Source: Sphaerolaimus hirsutus (Eukaryota > Nematoda > Chromadorea > Monhysterida > Sphaerolaimidae). Taken from it: DNA of 64,000 nucleotides. Location: assembly GCA_964036195.1 (NCBI GenBank), contig OZ038453.1, forward strand, positions 2,437,438-2,501,437, in the 5' to 3' direction. The translations under genes were made by a program, and so were the position numbers. Positions 12,188 through 24,111 of this stretch are shown piece after piece. The stretch's first letter is position 1; every line of letters starts with the position of its first letter. The notes below the pieces were generated by a model that searched no databases, was not told the DNA's origin, and saw only the letters and a program-made list of their open reading frames with translations.

Positions 12188-15100
12188 TCAAAAATCTGTG
12201 CGCACAACAGAAACCCCCTCAGATTGAATAACTCTAACAGGTGGGGGTGTTCCATCAGTGACCAAAATGCTTGTACCCCCAATTGTGGGGCCATTTTTCA
12301 ATAATGACACCTTTTTCTGTGGTTCACTTTCTGTTTCTTCTGGCATTTCATCAATTTTATCATTGGCAATGGCTTCACACTCGACCATTTCTGCCTCATT
12401 CAGTTCATTGTAAAATTCACTCTCGTGTAGGCTGCAATTTGTTAAAAGGTTACTGTCTGATTCATCAAATGTTATTAAAATTAATCAAATCGGACATTAA
12501 TGTAATTAAATGGGTATGTGATCAGGTGCCAGTTTCGCAAGTGGAGAAGTGAAATGGCAAACGGCAAAAGCCAAGTTAAATGGCAAAATTGGTAAAAGCT
12601 AACTAAAATGAGAAGTGAGAAGTGAAATTCCACTTTTGTTTTTCACTGGACTTGTCATTTCACTTAACTTATGCCAATTTACTTGCCATTTCACTTGGCT
12701 TTTGTCCTTTGCGCTTTCAATTCTCCCCTTGCGGAACTGGCCCCTGATATATTTATGAAGAACCATGAAGTGACTTTGCTATTCACGATAAACTCAATCT
12801 ACCTACCGTATTACCTCGAATTATCCCCCCCCCCCTCGAAATACCCCCCCCCCCTAAATTTCGGCTGAGGAAATAATAAACACCCCCCTCGAAATACCCC
12901 CCCTAAAATTGAGTGTAACGTGAACGTACATGACAAATACCGCAGTTTGTGATCTGTACTATGCAGAACACACGTTAAAACTGATGATTAAGTGACGTTA
13001 GGGAAGGGTCTTTGTGTACATACAGTAATATATGCCTATAAACACATATAAATCTGTGATTGTTCGATTTTTTTACGTCTGCGTATGGAGAATTTCCAAA
13101 AATTTCTGGCGAAATAATAGACCCCCCTCGAATAAACCCCCCCTCGAATTATCCCCCCCCCTCAAATTTTGCTGGCGAAATAATAAACCCCCTGGGGGTA
13201 TTTCGAGGTAATACGGTATTCAGAATTCAAATATCCAGGTGCTTCACAGTTCATCACAAACCCATTACCTTATCACCAACAATCACAAACAAAAACACCA
13301 CACCTTATTTTCTTTTTCTCTTCACTCGTGAGCCCATCCTCACTCTTCTTCACCTCTTCACACTCTTCACGCTTCACGACGACTTCACGCTCAGCCGACA
13401 GTGAAACATCCAATGCCACACTGTCCATGGCCAATTCAATGTTCACAGTGTCTGTGCTACTCATGCCAGTGCTGGTTTCGGAAACTACGGCACTGTGGCG
13501 CTTTTCTGTTGCGTTCTGGGGCCAGTTTTACAAGTGGACAAGTGACGGGTAAGTGGTAAGTGCTAAGTGATAAGTCAAGTTATGGGTGTCAGACTTGTGT
13601 TATCTTTTCTGCAATATCTTTCTTTGCGATGAAATAGGTAGACCAGTGAAGCGAAGGGAGCATGTCATTAATTATGCTTCAAAAATAAAATATGCAATTA
13701 AGCTGGCATGGACCAAAAAATGAAATGTCATTGATTTTAATATAAAAATATTGAAAAACAAAAATTAATGCTTGCTTGTCTAAAAAAATTACGCTTTGAT
13801 TAAATTCAAATTTTAGACATAATATTCTTATCTTTCTTGTTCAAGATTTATGTAGAAACTTATTTGAGTTAAAGTTGATCAACACTGACAAAGTAAGTTC
13901 ATAAAATTGCCTAGTATTTTGACTTAATAATTGATCACTGAATAATTGGTAACTTTACTTGTCACTTGATTTGAATACCACTTATCACTCCACTTACCAC
14001 TTACCACTTTCCTTCACACTTGTCAACTTGTGAAATTGTCACCTGCCGTTTATGTCTATCTGTAGATTTTGGCTGTTCTCCATGGTGGTGAGCCCCCTTG
14101 TCTACGCAAGCTACCAACAAATTGATAAATTTGTAGAATGACTTCTTTTGTGTGTTGTATAGGGATCGCATTAGAGTTTTGCTGGTGGGAAAGGGTATTT
14201 ATTTAAGTAAAAGTGAAATAGTTAAATAAGATTATCAATAAAAAATTAAAAAATGAGAAGTTATGTTGAGAATTTCCATTTAGGGATACCTAATTAGCAG
14301 TCAAAAATCTTTCTTTTTTTAATTAATTATATTTTTTTACGAATTTATTTTTATTTATGCATTTTTTAATAATATTCAAAAACAGAAATTTAAAAAAAAT
14401 ATTTTCTCCAGGTTTTTCCAGCGATACATAAAATTATGTGCATTTTATGAAAAGAAAACCAAAAAACACTCATTTATACTTGTTTATATTTTTTATTTTT
14501 TAAGATATTTTAATAATTTAGATTTTTTGAGGAATTTTCTGAGACTATTTGATTATATTTTCTGATAAACACCATTACTCAAGAGTGCATACAATAAATT
14601 CTCCAAAAATAAAATAGGTAACTCATACAATAAATTAGATCCCAACTAACATATACATATCATAAGTTGTCAAAAAATTCTTCACTTTTGACATCAGAAC
14701 GTACAAGTAAAGGGCCACAATTGCAGCAATGAATCCAATGGCAATATAGCACCGAATTATTGGGGGGTTATAAATAACAAAAAGATCTTTATCTTCAAAA
14801 CCGCCAAAATCTGCACAAAACAATGATACCACATGGATAACAATTAAGAAAAATAGCACTAGTTGATAGGTATTGTAATATTTGATTATTTTGGTGTTTT
14901 CCTTGATTATACCAATGATGCATGTTATCTGAGAATGGATATTTTGTTTTATAATGGACATATTTCACTCTAATTGTATACCCTCTTTTGCATTCTACCT
15001 CTTAAAAACTCATATACAGAACCCAATAAAAATTGAAAAATTGAGATTGAATTTTACAAGTTCCAACAAAGGGTGTTACACCTGCCATAAACAACATGTG

Positions 15101-15958
15101 ATGCTAATATATGGGTCCCATTCCATCGCAGAACTGTGCAATGTAAAACGAAAAAAGGAATGGTGCATGTTCAGTTCAGTTCCAATCACTCAGAAAGTAG
15201 GTGCCGGACCTGGCGTGTATGCTGTTTATGTACGATGAAATGCAGAATACTGGAAACTAGCCTCCATCAAAATTGCACCAGAATGAATCAACAGCACAAC
15301 TCCAGAGTAAAAGTAAGGTTTTGGATAATTATCATCACTGTGATATTCCACAAATTGAATAGAATAGTGCAGCACCCAAATTGCAGTCAAAATTACCAGA
15401 ATAAATAGCTGTATAATTGCCACAATTATACCCACTCCTCTATAGAAGTCTGTAAAGATAAAGGGTAAAATATAGTTACCTAATTCTATGGTATGTGTAC
15501 TGGCTGCATATTTTACAGTGGAATCTGCAATACACAAAGCTGAATAAAGTACAAGAAAATAGTTCTATTTAATCTTTCATCACATTCTTCTTTCATCACA
15601 TATGTTACAGGAAAATGTAGTGAAATTCTCTGTAAAACATACAGTCTGATTTATGAATTTTATTATTATTACAATTATTATTTATGAGTAATTACAATAC
15701 TTTTAGCACTTTTATGCAGAAAACAGGTGACATCAAAAAAGTGCTAAAAATGCAAAATCTTCAAAAACAAAAATCATAAAAAATCCACCTATGTCAACTG
15801 CTAGGCTTTCACCCAAACACTTTTTGCCCATCTCAAAGTTACTTCCATTAACTGCTTCTCTGCGCCACCGGTGAAGCATATTAAATGGATACAAAAGCTT
15901 CAAATTGGGTGCATTTGGATCAAATGACTTCTTCAAAGCTTCTCTGACTGAACTGCAG
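12188..15958 (-). CDS. Unrecognised multi-exon four-helix membrane protein with acidic C-terminal tail
   Basis: The minus strand carries an exon chain with matching splice phases. Exon 14928-14657 follows TTCTCAG, encodes two hydrophobic helices and ends at GTATAT in phase 2. Exon 13492-13304 follows CCACAG, encodes a charged tail and ends at GTGTGG in phase 2. Exon 12431-12188 follows TTGCAG in the expected phase and ends in a stop. Upstream exons are likely at about 15525-15240 (two more helices) and about 15958-15800 (after a pyrimidine tract and TGCAG), but their donors are unresolved and an exon may be missing. The fold would be four transmembrane helices plus a Glu/Lys-rich cytosolic tail, a tetraspan layout. 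I recognise no family. The first exon has a faint likeness to OPA3 (E.G...LGE....GG), too weak to use. Introns hold three MITEs. Confidence 0.5.
12523..12746. mobile_element. CAGGTGCCAGTT-ended MITE with AAGTGAAATGG arrays
   Basis: Ends read CAGGTGCCAGTTTCGCAAGT and the inverse CTTGCGGAACTGGCCCCTG. The interior is made of AGTGAAATGGCAAA and TTGCCATTTCACTT runs that pair with each other. It lies in the last intron of the minus-strand gene. Confidence 0.7.
12804..13218. mobile_element. TACCGTATTT-family MITE (TTACCTCG variant)
   Basis: Left TACCGTATTACCTCGAATTA and right CGAGGTAATACGGTA are inverted. C-runs follow the left end and the right end is preceded by CCCCCTGGGGGTATTT. It lies in the last intron of the minus-strand gene, next to the AAGTGAAATGG element. 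Confidence 0.85.
13516..14045. mobile_element. CTGGGGCCAGTT-ended element with AAGTGGTAAGTG arrays
   Basis: The left end CTGGGGCCAGTTTTACAAGT leads into AAGTGGTAAGTGCTAAGTG repeats. The right end has the inverse CACTTACCACTTACCAC and GTCACCTG. Its left end stops about two dozen bases from the acceptor of the 13492-13304 exon. Ends resemble those at 12523 and 46975, so one family with different arrays is likely. Confidence 0.65.
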
Positions 15959-16420
15959 GTGAGGGGGGGGATAATTCAAAATGTTGCTTTTGAAGAGTCA
16001 ATTTCACAACTAGAATGTGAATTTCCCATTTTCTGGCCACTTAATTTTGCCACTCTTCTGGCAATTTTTCTGGGGTTTCCCCCCTCATTTTCCACTTTCC
16101 AGCAAATTTTCTGTGTTTCTGCCCAGTTTTTTCATTTTTTTGGCTCAGCTTTCTCTTTTCTGTTTCAGCCAAACCGGAAAAAATGCATGCAGGTTTTCCA
16201 ATTAGGTAAATATATGAATTTCTCTGTTTCCAGCGAAATTTCTGCAAATTATCTCACCAGAATTGGCGCACTCTCCAGAAAATCAAAAAATGAAAAGGTA
16301 TAAATTCTTCTGAAAACAGAAATCAGAAATGCGATGGTAAACATTGGTCAGCTGCCAGAAAATGGAAAATGAGCTGGAAAAATGGAAATAAAAAAAGGTA
16401 GAAATTTTCAGAAAATATAA
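15959..16420. repeat. Degenerate inverted repeat rich in TTTTCTGGC / GCCAGAAAA
   Basis: Left ATTTCCCATTTTCTGGC and right GCCAGAAAATGGAAAA are inverted, with many TTTCTG and CAGAAAA words between. Open frames here follow the repeat and are not genes. Confidence 0.5.
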
Positions 16421-16773
16421 TACCGTATTTGCTTGAATAATTCCCCACTTGAATAATTCCTCCCTCGAATAATCCCCTCCCTGTAAGATGAGTGAGGAAA
16501 AAATAATCCCCCCTCAAATAATACCCTCCCTGTAAGATGAGTGAGGAAAAAATAATCCCCCCCTCGAATAATCCCCTCTCAATTGGCCAAGAATGGCATG
16601 TTATTGTGTAAATAAAGCATGTTTTGTCAAATGAGTTGATGGAAACATGCTTGAGAATTCTGACGAAATAATAATTCCTCCCCTTGAATAATCCCCCCCC
16701 CCTGAATAATCCCCGCTCAAAAAGTCTGACGAAATAATAATCCCCCAGGGGGATTATTCAAGCAAATACGGTA
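16421..16773. mobile_element. TACCGTATTT-family MITE (GCTTGAATAATTCCCC variant)
   Basis: TACCGTATTTGCTTGAATAA on the left mirrors TTATTCAAGCAAATACGGTA on the right. Internal AATAATCCCCCC blocks repeat several times, including a duplicated CTGTAAGATGAGTGAGG segment. Confidence 0.85.
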
Positions 16774-17104
16774 AACAGAAAACTGAAAGCTGACCCCCAT
16801 CCAACCCCACCTACTCCGGTAACTGCTGCTCAAGCAAATTGTGCTGAAAATGTTTAGCTGTCTGCTTTTGAGCCAGATTCCTCGCTGCCCCTCTGTATTT
16901 CTGGGCCAATTTGTTATGGTGATTTGACTTTGAATGTTTGTTTTTGTGGTCCTGTGTTTTGTAGATGTGATTATTTTGGCAATATGCCAGGTGAAAAAAT
17001 ATTTATAGCAACTCATTACAGGCAAACTCAAATGCATTCAAAGCGAATTTATGATTTTTCTTATGTGTGTCAGCTTATACAGAGAGTGTTGTATAAATAC
17101 TTAA

Positions 17105-17934
17105 GGCGGTGTTTACAGTATATTTAGTGACGACGCGACCGTTTTTTAAAAAGTGTCATATCTCAATGGAAAAGTTCCGTATTTTCGTGAAAAGGCAGTG
17201 AGCTATGGATACTACAGGAATATACATGCATGCAAAGTTTCAGGTGATTTCTTCTTGCTGTTCGTAAGTTATAGGCTTTAAAAAAATTCGTTGTCGCAAA
17301 TTTGTCGCGGTTTGCGACAACGAAATTTTTTTAAAGCCTATAACTTTATGAACGACAAGAAGAAATCACCTGAAACTTTGCATGCATGTATATTCCTTTA
17401 GTATCTATAGCTCACTGCGTTTTCACGAAAATACGGAACTTTTCCATTGAAATATGACACTTTTTAAAAACAGTCGCGTCGTCACTACCGTATTTCTCGT
17501 GTAAACCGCCCCCCCCCGTGCACAACGCCCAGGGCGTTATACAGCTTTTTAGCGCCCCCGGGGCGCTATACAAGGTTTCAAAAAACAAGAAAAATTTAAA
17601 AACCACACGACAAATAACACATATTAAAATGCCCGCCCAATTTGAATTATATCAATGCTATGCTTGGCGGCAATGTGCATGCATGTGCAACGTCGCATGC
17701 ACGTTTTTCAATTTCAATTGAATAAGCTGCAGGTTGGAAACAAAATATGAAAATGCCTAGGTATATAAAATGTGAAAATGTGGTTATGTATAACGCCCCC
17801 CTCTCAATAATTAACGCCCGGGCGTTATACAAGTTTTCAAAAAAGGTTGGTAAAAAGTGCCCCGGTTTTGTATAACGCCCGGGCGGTTTACACGGAGAAA
17901 TACGGTAAATATACTGTAGTCTGTAAACACCGCC
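17105..17934. mobile_element. PIF/Harbinger-like giant palindromic MITE
   Basis: GGCGGTGTTTACAG and its inverse CTGTAAACACCGCC are flanked by TAA on both sides (17102-17104, 17935-17937), the three-base duplication of PIF/Harbinger elements. The arms (17130-17300 and 17310-17485) pair almost base for base around a GTCGCAAATTTGTCGCGG loop. A second MITE (17486-17907) is inserted near the right end. Confidence 0.85.
17486..17907. mobile_element. TACCGTATTT-ended MITE with GGCGTTATAC units
   Basis: TACCGTATTTCTCGTGTAAA on the left mirrors the right end TTTACACGGAGAAATACGGTA. The interior repeats GGGCGTTATACAAG and CGCCCCGGGCG. It is nested in the Harbinger-like palindrome. Confidence 0.8.
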
Positions 17935-17937
17935 TAA

Positions 17938-18633
17938 AGGTATCTGATCTGAAGGAGCCTTTTCAAAGTGTACAGCTACTCGATGGAGATTTATTCAAAA
18001 ATATACGGTAAGCTAACATGTGTGGCTCTATATTCATCCATAATTCTGGTCAATGGTGTCGATTGCAAGCTCCCAGCCATCCCGGATGTGCTCATTTTTT
18101 ATTTTTTATTATCAAATCCTAGATTTCAACCTGTTAGCGATACAGCACCCCTTAAAGTGCACTCTGGAGTGACGGATAAAGTGACAAATATCAAAATAAG
18201 TGCCAAATTATCACTTTTCGAAACATTAAAACTGCAGAATTTTACAGGAATTTGGCCTCAACTGCAATTAAATTCTTATTAATCCAGCTGCGAAGTTCCT
18301 GATGAACATATTAGCAAAATAAATCATTTGATTCAAATTACGTTCAATATTTAGATAAAAATCTGCAAAGAAATATAATAATTTACGATCTTCACGATAC
18401 ACGCAACATATAGTTAAAAGTGAAAACGTATAATTTTCACAACGATGATGAATGAAAACAAAAACGAATAAATTTTTCAACTGTAATTATCAAAAGTCAG
18501 CAACCAAAACTTTTTTTTGAGCGTGGGTTATTTAAGGCATCAAGAACTTCCGTTACACATCGGTGTCTATTTCCAATATGAGAAAAATTCCACGAGATAT
18601 TTTTGCAAACTGTTTCAGTGTTAGATCGAATTT
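17938..18633. other. No gene seen
   Basis: Open frames at 17968 (+) and 18480 (-) are short, lack recognisable domains and have no supporting splice context. The stretch may be diverged intergenic DNA. Confidence 0.5.
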
Positions 18634-18641
18634 GTTGGCAC

Positions 18642-20949
18642 TAGTGCTGTAAAAAGGGCGTGGCGCTGGCGCCAAAGCGAAAGGCGTTATGGCGCTTTTG
18701 ATGTGGCGCCATTGAAATTGGCACCACGGCTAGTGATGGAATGGCGCTTGGCGCCCTTTTTCTGTGGCGCCTGGCGCCTGGCGCCCTGCTTTAAAAAGGC
18801 GACAAAAAGGCGCCAGCAGGATTTCAAGGTGAGTGCTGTATAAATGAAAAAAGATGAAAAACACATCCGTGGATGATCTAAATTCGCCAGAAAAATGGAC
18901 GAAGTGGTGTGAGTGGGTGGAAATCTTTTGTGCAACGGTTCATCAGATGTGTCTGACAGATCAGAAGATGAGAATGATGGACCGTTGAACTTGCAAAATC
19001 ATAAATCAACGGATTCAAATCGTTGCAATTCCGTTGTTTGTCCATTTCAAGGAAACATTGATTGGAAAAGTCTATTTGAAGTGAATGGATTGTTGTAAAA
19101 TGACAATATCCATTGTTGTGATGAAGCCACCGAAGTTAGTGATCTCTCTGCCACCGTTTCCGGAAACTCCAAGACTGTAATGAGCAACGGTCTTTAGAGT
19201 GGTTGGATTTTCCTTGTAGCCGAACGTTCACTTGCTGGCAGCCAATTACGTTTATTTTGTTGTTGCGTGTTGGAAAGGGGGTTCGAAGTTGTCTCAGGTA
19301 CTTTATTGTTGATCAGAAACAGCATGAAATACAAAAGCGCAAAGCTAGCGAGCTTCCTAGTCAAAGTTTCTATCGCTAACTTATTTGAGTCAATTTCTTG
19401 GTTCATAGATTTGGTCGGAAGACTGAAGTAAAAACTTCCAAAGTTGCAGAAACATGGAAATTTGTATAGAAAACATGGCTACAATAATTTCCTAAATATA
19501 ATGCACAAATAGATACATTTTAGCCTAAACAGTTGGCTTACGCAGCGCGCATACACATTCAAATAAGTATGGTAAAGAAATACAGCGTAAAAATTGGGTG
19601 AATAGAAAAACCATTAATCTTGTGAGGCGCTGAGTCGGCAAACTTGGGTGAGTTACTAATCTGTTTCAATTTGTCAGAAAACATTGACGCAGTTTGGAAA
19701 CTAATTCAATAGAGTTTGGAAACTGTAAATAGTGTTTGTAAATGTTCCTAATGATGTAAGTAGAGCAGGGTATAACTTAATATAATAATAATCACTTCCT
19801 GAAAACGTATAATTGATAAATGAGCAAATTGGGACTTATTCGAGGTATATGGATATTTTAAATGAGCAGGGTTCATAATAAATATATCAAATATCATGCG
19901 AGCAAGGTTTCAATATGATGTATTCATTTGACTTAAATAGTAAAGTATTGCAAAGTTAAATAATATATGCCTATGCGAAGGGCTTGGTAAATATGCGCTA
20001 GTCAAATGCGCAGGGCACCCTTTCTCTATTCGGATGCTGGCCTAAGTAAATACATTGCAGAAATAAATACAAGATTTGAGTTTTCCAAATTGCAAGTAAA
20101 CCAACTATGGCGAGTCGAATGAGCCTAATTTTGTGTTAATAAACCTAAATATATTATAATTGACATTTTAACTTGAATATTCCACATGAACTTACAAAAA
20201 ACTCATAAAACACTTTCATTATCAAATATTCTCCATGGATAAATAATATAGTGCTGAATTAGAAATAGTTTTCGTAATTGAATAATATAGTGTGTGAAAT
20301 AGGTAAACTGTGCAAATGGACATAATGGACAAAATGAACTTAATTATCAAATCTCTGTATTCTCTATCCATTCATTCCACCACGGTCAACACAATTGTGT
20401 TTGAATTTGTCATGTGGACTTGACTTAATTTTTTTGTTGCTGGTGTTGTTCATTACATCCTGAAGAACGCGAATAAAGTAGTTATTGTGTGTACTAGGGT
20501 GCTGTAGGAACACTTTTAGCACACACAGGGTGTTGGATGCACTTATTTATCCTGGCGCCCTTGGCGCCTGATGCCCTATTTTTTAAATGGCGCCATGGCG
20601 CCCTTGGCGCTTGGCGCCCTCTTTCCATGGCGCCTTTGGCGCTTGGCGCCCTCTTTCCATGGCACCCTTGGCGCCTAGCGCCCGCTTTCCGAAGGCGCCA
20701 TGGCGCCCTTGGCGCCCTTGGCGCCTGGCCTTGCGCCCTTTTTTCTGGCGCTTTTCCATCACTAACAACGGCCATGAAAAGAGCCATGACGCTTTTGGCG
20801 CCAGGCGATATTTTTGCTCGGCACCAGGATTAAAATGCCTGGCACTGGCTCTTGGCGCTAGTGCCAAAGCAAGAAGCGCCATGGCGCTTCAGGCGCTTGA
20901 CGCCATTTTGTTCTGGCGCCATTGTAGCTTGGCGCTTTTTACGTCACTC
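18642..20949. mobile_element. Outer hAT-like element with GGCGCC arrays, split by a sister element
   Basis: The left end TAGTGCTGTAAAAAGGGCG and the right end GGCGCTTTTTACGTCACTC are inverted. The flanks GTTGGCAC (18634-18641) and GCCGGCAC (20950-20957) match at 6 of 8 bases. Only short GGCGCC-rich arms (18642-18722 and 20773-20949) belong to it; the rest is a second insertion. Confidence 0.65.
18731..20764. mobile_element. Inner 2-kb hAT-like element with GGCGCC arrays
   Basis: It begins TAGTGATGGAATGGCGC and ends with the inverse GCGCTTTTCCATCACTA. The flanks ACCACGGC and ACAACGGC match at 7 of 8 bases. GGCGCC palindromic hexamers pack both ends (18750-18815 and 20550-20755). The interior (18830-20500) holds short frames, including a 61-codon one at 18913 and a 70-codon minus one at 19406, without recognisable transposase motifs. 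It may be a deletion derivative or may carry captured DNA. Confidence 0.75.
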
Positions 20950-21188
20950 GCCGGCACTCAATTTGGGTACGTTAAACTTAAAAAATGTAAATTTGGTGTC
21001 GCGGATCAAAATTAATATAAAGACTAAAATGAGATTAAATTTCTTTAAAGACTAAATTTCGTCTTCTCATTTAATTATCACATATTTTTCACACTTCGAA
21101 TAAAGTTTGATTTCTACTGCAGCCGCTGCAGAATTGTTCACGATTGTAAATACGATTGATAGGATTGGGCGGTATACAAAACTTTTTT

Positions 21189-21344
21189 ACCGTATTTTCA
21201 TGAATAAAGTCACGTGAAATTCGCACGTAGTTGGAGAAAATTAAATTTGTGATGTTTCTAGTCAAGTGTAATATGGTAAATATGGAATGAGGAAGTAATG
21301 GTATTGTCACGTAAATCTGTCCGTATAATAGAAGAAATACGGTA
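21189..21344. mobile_element. TACCGTATTT-ended MITE (TTCATGAATAAAGTCACGTG variant)
   Basis: The left end TACCGTATTTTCATGAATAA and right end AGAAGAAATACGGTA are inverted. A related unit appears near 57052 (TTGATAAATAAAGTCACATG). Confidence 0.65.
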
Positions 21345-21635
21345 GTTAGAAACACACGCACTGTTTCATGACTGTGTGACTGTCAATAAAACTTACTACA
21401 TTCGATAATAACCGCCATTTTTCAAGTAAATACGCACAGTATGTCAAAAAAATACAGTCTAGTCTGTCGTATTTACTAACTATTTGAATGTAGTCCACAC
21501 CACGTAAAATATTTAATGTTAATTTTTGGCACTTAAAATCCATTTTGACAGATTTGAAGTATTTATAAATTTTTTTATTTACAGAGTTTAAGTGATCATA
21601 CACGAAAAAGTGCCAATTACCGTAAAGTGGTATAA

Positions 21636-22085
21636 TAGGGTTCAAACGGGATCTCGATCCCGATCCCGATCCCGATCCCGATCCCGATCCCGATCCCGAT
21701 CCCGATCCCGATCCCGATCCCGATCCCGATCCCGATCCCGATCCTGATCCTGAATCCAAATAATTTTTCGGGCTTCATCGATCGGGGGTGCACTGATACG
21801 CACATCTTCCCGATACGCACATTTGCCCGTTTTTTTCACTTGACACTTTTTCAAGTGATTTTCAGATATGAGTGACGTGAAAAAAGTTCACAATGTCATT
21901 GCGCAACTTTTTTCACTTTATTCATATCTGAAAATCACTTGAAAAAGTGTCAAGTGATAAAAACGGGCAAATGTGCGTATCGGGCAGATGTGCGTATCAG
22001 GTCTGCCCCCATCGATCTTGATCCCGAGGCCCAAATCCCGATCCCAACCGAAAATTTTTAAATCCCAATCCCGAACCCCATAAAA
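21636..22085. mobile_element. CCCGAT-array hAT-like element, truncated on the right
   Basis: TAGGGTTCAAACGGGATC matches the ends of the intact copies at 33717 and 48886. An almost perfect (CCCGAT)n array covers about 21655-21745. No matching GTTTGAACCCTA end is found to the right, so the copy is incomplete or diverged. A palindromic MITE is inserted at 21784. Confidence 0.7.
21784..22009. mobile_element. Palindromic GATACGCACA-family MITE, copy 2
   Basis: It has the same hairpin as the copy at 9593. Perfect 8-bp duplication CATCGATC lies at 21776-21783 and 22010-22017. The target is inside the CCCGAT-array element. Confidence 0.9.
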
Positions 22086-22439
22086 CTTCCTTAATCACCC
22101 CAATGGCAATCTAAGGAAAAATTGTCAAACTGAACATAGCTAGGTACCCAAAATTTTCCCCACTCCCATGCGTAACAAATGTGCTAATTCAAATTTTTAG
22201 TAGCGATCGCAAAAAAAGTCGAAAATTCGAAAACGTTTTTTCGAGTTTTTTTGCAGTTATCGAATTTTTGTTTATCGAAACTTATCGTTATCGAAAATTG
22301 AAAATCGAGTTTCTTTCTGAAAATATCCGAAAATTTGAAATGTTTTCGATTTTTTTGTTGGTATTTTTAGTTGAAAATGGTATTTCAGGTGATCATTACA
22401 TATCCATGGATACCCATAGATACCATGGTGTCCCATGGA
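22018..22439. other. AT-rich, GAAAATTCG-type runs, no gene seen
   Basis: 22205-22365 is filled with TTCGAAAA/TTATCGAAA words that resemble 8750-8920. A short ATACCCATGGATACC duplication precedes the next MITE. Confidence 0.5.
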
Positions 22440-23002
22440 TACCGTATTTCCTCGAATTACCCCCCCCCCTTGAAATACCCCCGTCTGGAAAAAGGTGCAT
22501 CATGTATGCAATGTAAATACATGATGTATTAATTGCTGCCAATATGCATCGCAGGCTACTTTACGTTTCCTTGGGAAAATAAGTTCAGTACTTTTAACAA
22601 CTCTGATTCAAGGGGTGGAATTATCGTGTCGTCTACATTTTCAAGCATGTTTCTATCAACTAATTTCATGAAATATGCTTTATTGTCAAAATAACATACC
22701 ATTTTTGTTCAAATTTGATACAACTGTGTCCAAAGGGGGACTTATTCAAGGGGGGATTACCGTATTTCCTCGAATTACCCCCGGGGGGTTATTTTTTCAG
22801 AGTGAAAATTTTGAGAGAAAAACGTGAAAAATGCAACAATAACCACCATTTATAAGTTTTTACAGCCTTATATAAGGATGTTTATGGTATAAACGATGTT
22901 CTAACGTAACACAGTAAGTGTTTTGAACGTCTGTTATGCATTTCCCGGACCACAAATTCATAGTGCCCATTTTGAGGGGGGTTATTTCTAGGAAATACGG
23001 TA
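22440..23002. mobile_element. Two abutting TACCGTATTT-family MITEs, the first damaged
   Basis: A left end is seen at 22440 (TACCGTATTTCCTCGAATTA) without a clean right partner. A complete element runs 22758-23002 with the inverse AGGAAATACGGTA. Its core, with CACCATTTATAAGTTTTTACAG, recurs at 47820 and 54305. A loose CAGTACTTTTAACAACTCTG end of the hAT family is visible at about 22590. Confidence 0.7.
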
Positions 23003-23044
23003 CTTTTTTCTCACTCGTCTAACAGGGGTGGGCTATAAATAAAT

Positions 23045-23458
23045 TACCGTAAATCCTCGAATAAGTCCCCGGGGGAGTTATTTTTTCCTCAGAATTTTTT
23101 GACGGGGGACTTATTCGAGGGGGGGAGTTATTCGAGGGGGGAGTTATTTTTTCGTCGGAATATTGAGTAAAATACATGATCAGTATATCATCTGAATGGT
23201 GTTAGGTAGACTGCATAAACGTGTGAGCCAGAATAGAAATCCCGTAATTCATGCAATAAAATCAATGCTAGTGTGCATAAACTGCAAAATAATGAATGCT
23301 TTTAATGAACATATACATACATACGTTTTTTATACTTGGACTTTGTTCCCACCCACACAAGAGGGGGGAGTTATTCGAGGGGGGGAGTTATTTTTTCTAC
23401 AGTCAGTTTACAGGGGGGAGTTATTCGAGGGGGGCGAATTATTCGAGGATTTACGGTA
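23045..23458. mobile_element. TACCGTAAATCCTCGAATAAG-variant MITE
   Basis: The left end TACCGTAAATCCTCG and right CGAGGATTTACGGTA are inverted. G-rich GGGGGGAGTTATTCGAGG blocks repeat inside both ends. A 101-bp short form occurs at 35169-35269. Confidence 0.85.
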
Positions 23459-23520
23459 TGCACAACATGACAAGGTATTGATGAAATGTAACGCAAATGG
23501 AAATACAAAATAGCCACTGC

Positions 23521-23901
23521 CATAGGCGGCGTAAGTGCTTGTACGCTTGTGAATGTCACAAGTGGAATTTTTGGTGTCACAAGCAGAAATTTGACTGTCA
23601 CAATGTGACATTCACAAGCATGTATTGAACAAACCAGAGTCTACCTAAGCTCAAAATTAGCTCAAAATCGCTAAAATTGGCTCCATTCTGCCAATTTTCA
23701 CCTTTATAATCACTATTTCCATCTACCGTATATACATAGTCATATACTATTTTTAGCGAATTTTTTTATGATTACAGCGATTTCGAAATTTTTGGCTGGC
23801 TGCCAACTTCACATAAAGGCTCCGATAAAAAGGTGTCACAAGGTGAAATTTTGGCTAATGTGAATGTCACAAGCGCAAATTGGGACCTTGCGCCGCCTAT
23901 G
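23521..23901. mobile_element. CATAGGCGGCG-ended MITE, copy 1
   Basis: It starts CATAGGCGGCGTAAG and ends with the inverse GCGCCGCCTATG. Perfect 8-bp duplication GCCACTGC lies at 23513-23520 and 23902-23909. TGTCACAAGC words recur in both arms. Confidence 0.9.
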
Positions 23902-24111
23902 GCCACTGCGCACACTAAGTCACTAACACCAGTAGACTCTGAATTGAGTACTCATGAATCAAGTTTGTACGGATTTAAGTTTTATTTTGAGTTGACTTTT
24001 TTATCTCTGACAATTAGAGATGAAAAGGCAAACTCAAAATTAAACTCAAATACATACATTCAAAGTTGATTTTTCAGTATATTCGGCAGACGGGATATTT
24101 TACTCTACAAA

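Noticed and set aside
15797..15958. OPA3-like exon on the minus strand
   Set aside because: Only E.G...LGE and a GG-containing hydrophobic stretch match; the N-terminal OPA3 signature is absent and the exon may belong to the four-helix protein gene.
18913..19406. Short frames inside the inner GGCGCC element as a host gene
   Set aside because: No recognisable motif, no splice structure, and the position is inside a transposon; left as an unexplained core.
20494..21015. Overlapping Ala/Arg/Trp-rich frames on both strands
   Set aside because: These are translations of GGCGCC arrays of the hAT-like element, not genes.
21655..21745. (CCCGAT)n run as CRISPR, telomere or coding repeat (Arg-Asp, Gly-Ser or Gly-Ile frames)
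   Set aside because: The unit is a simple six-base array without spacers, inside an element with TAGGGTTCAAACG ends, and all frames stay open only because the period is six.
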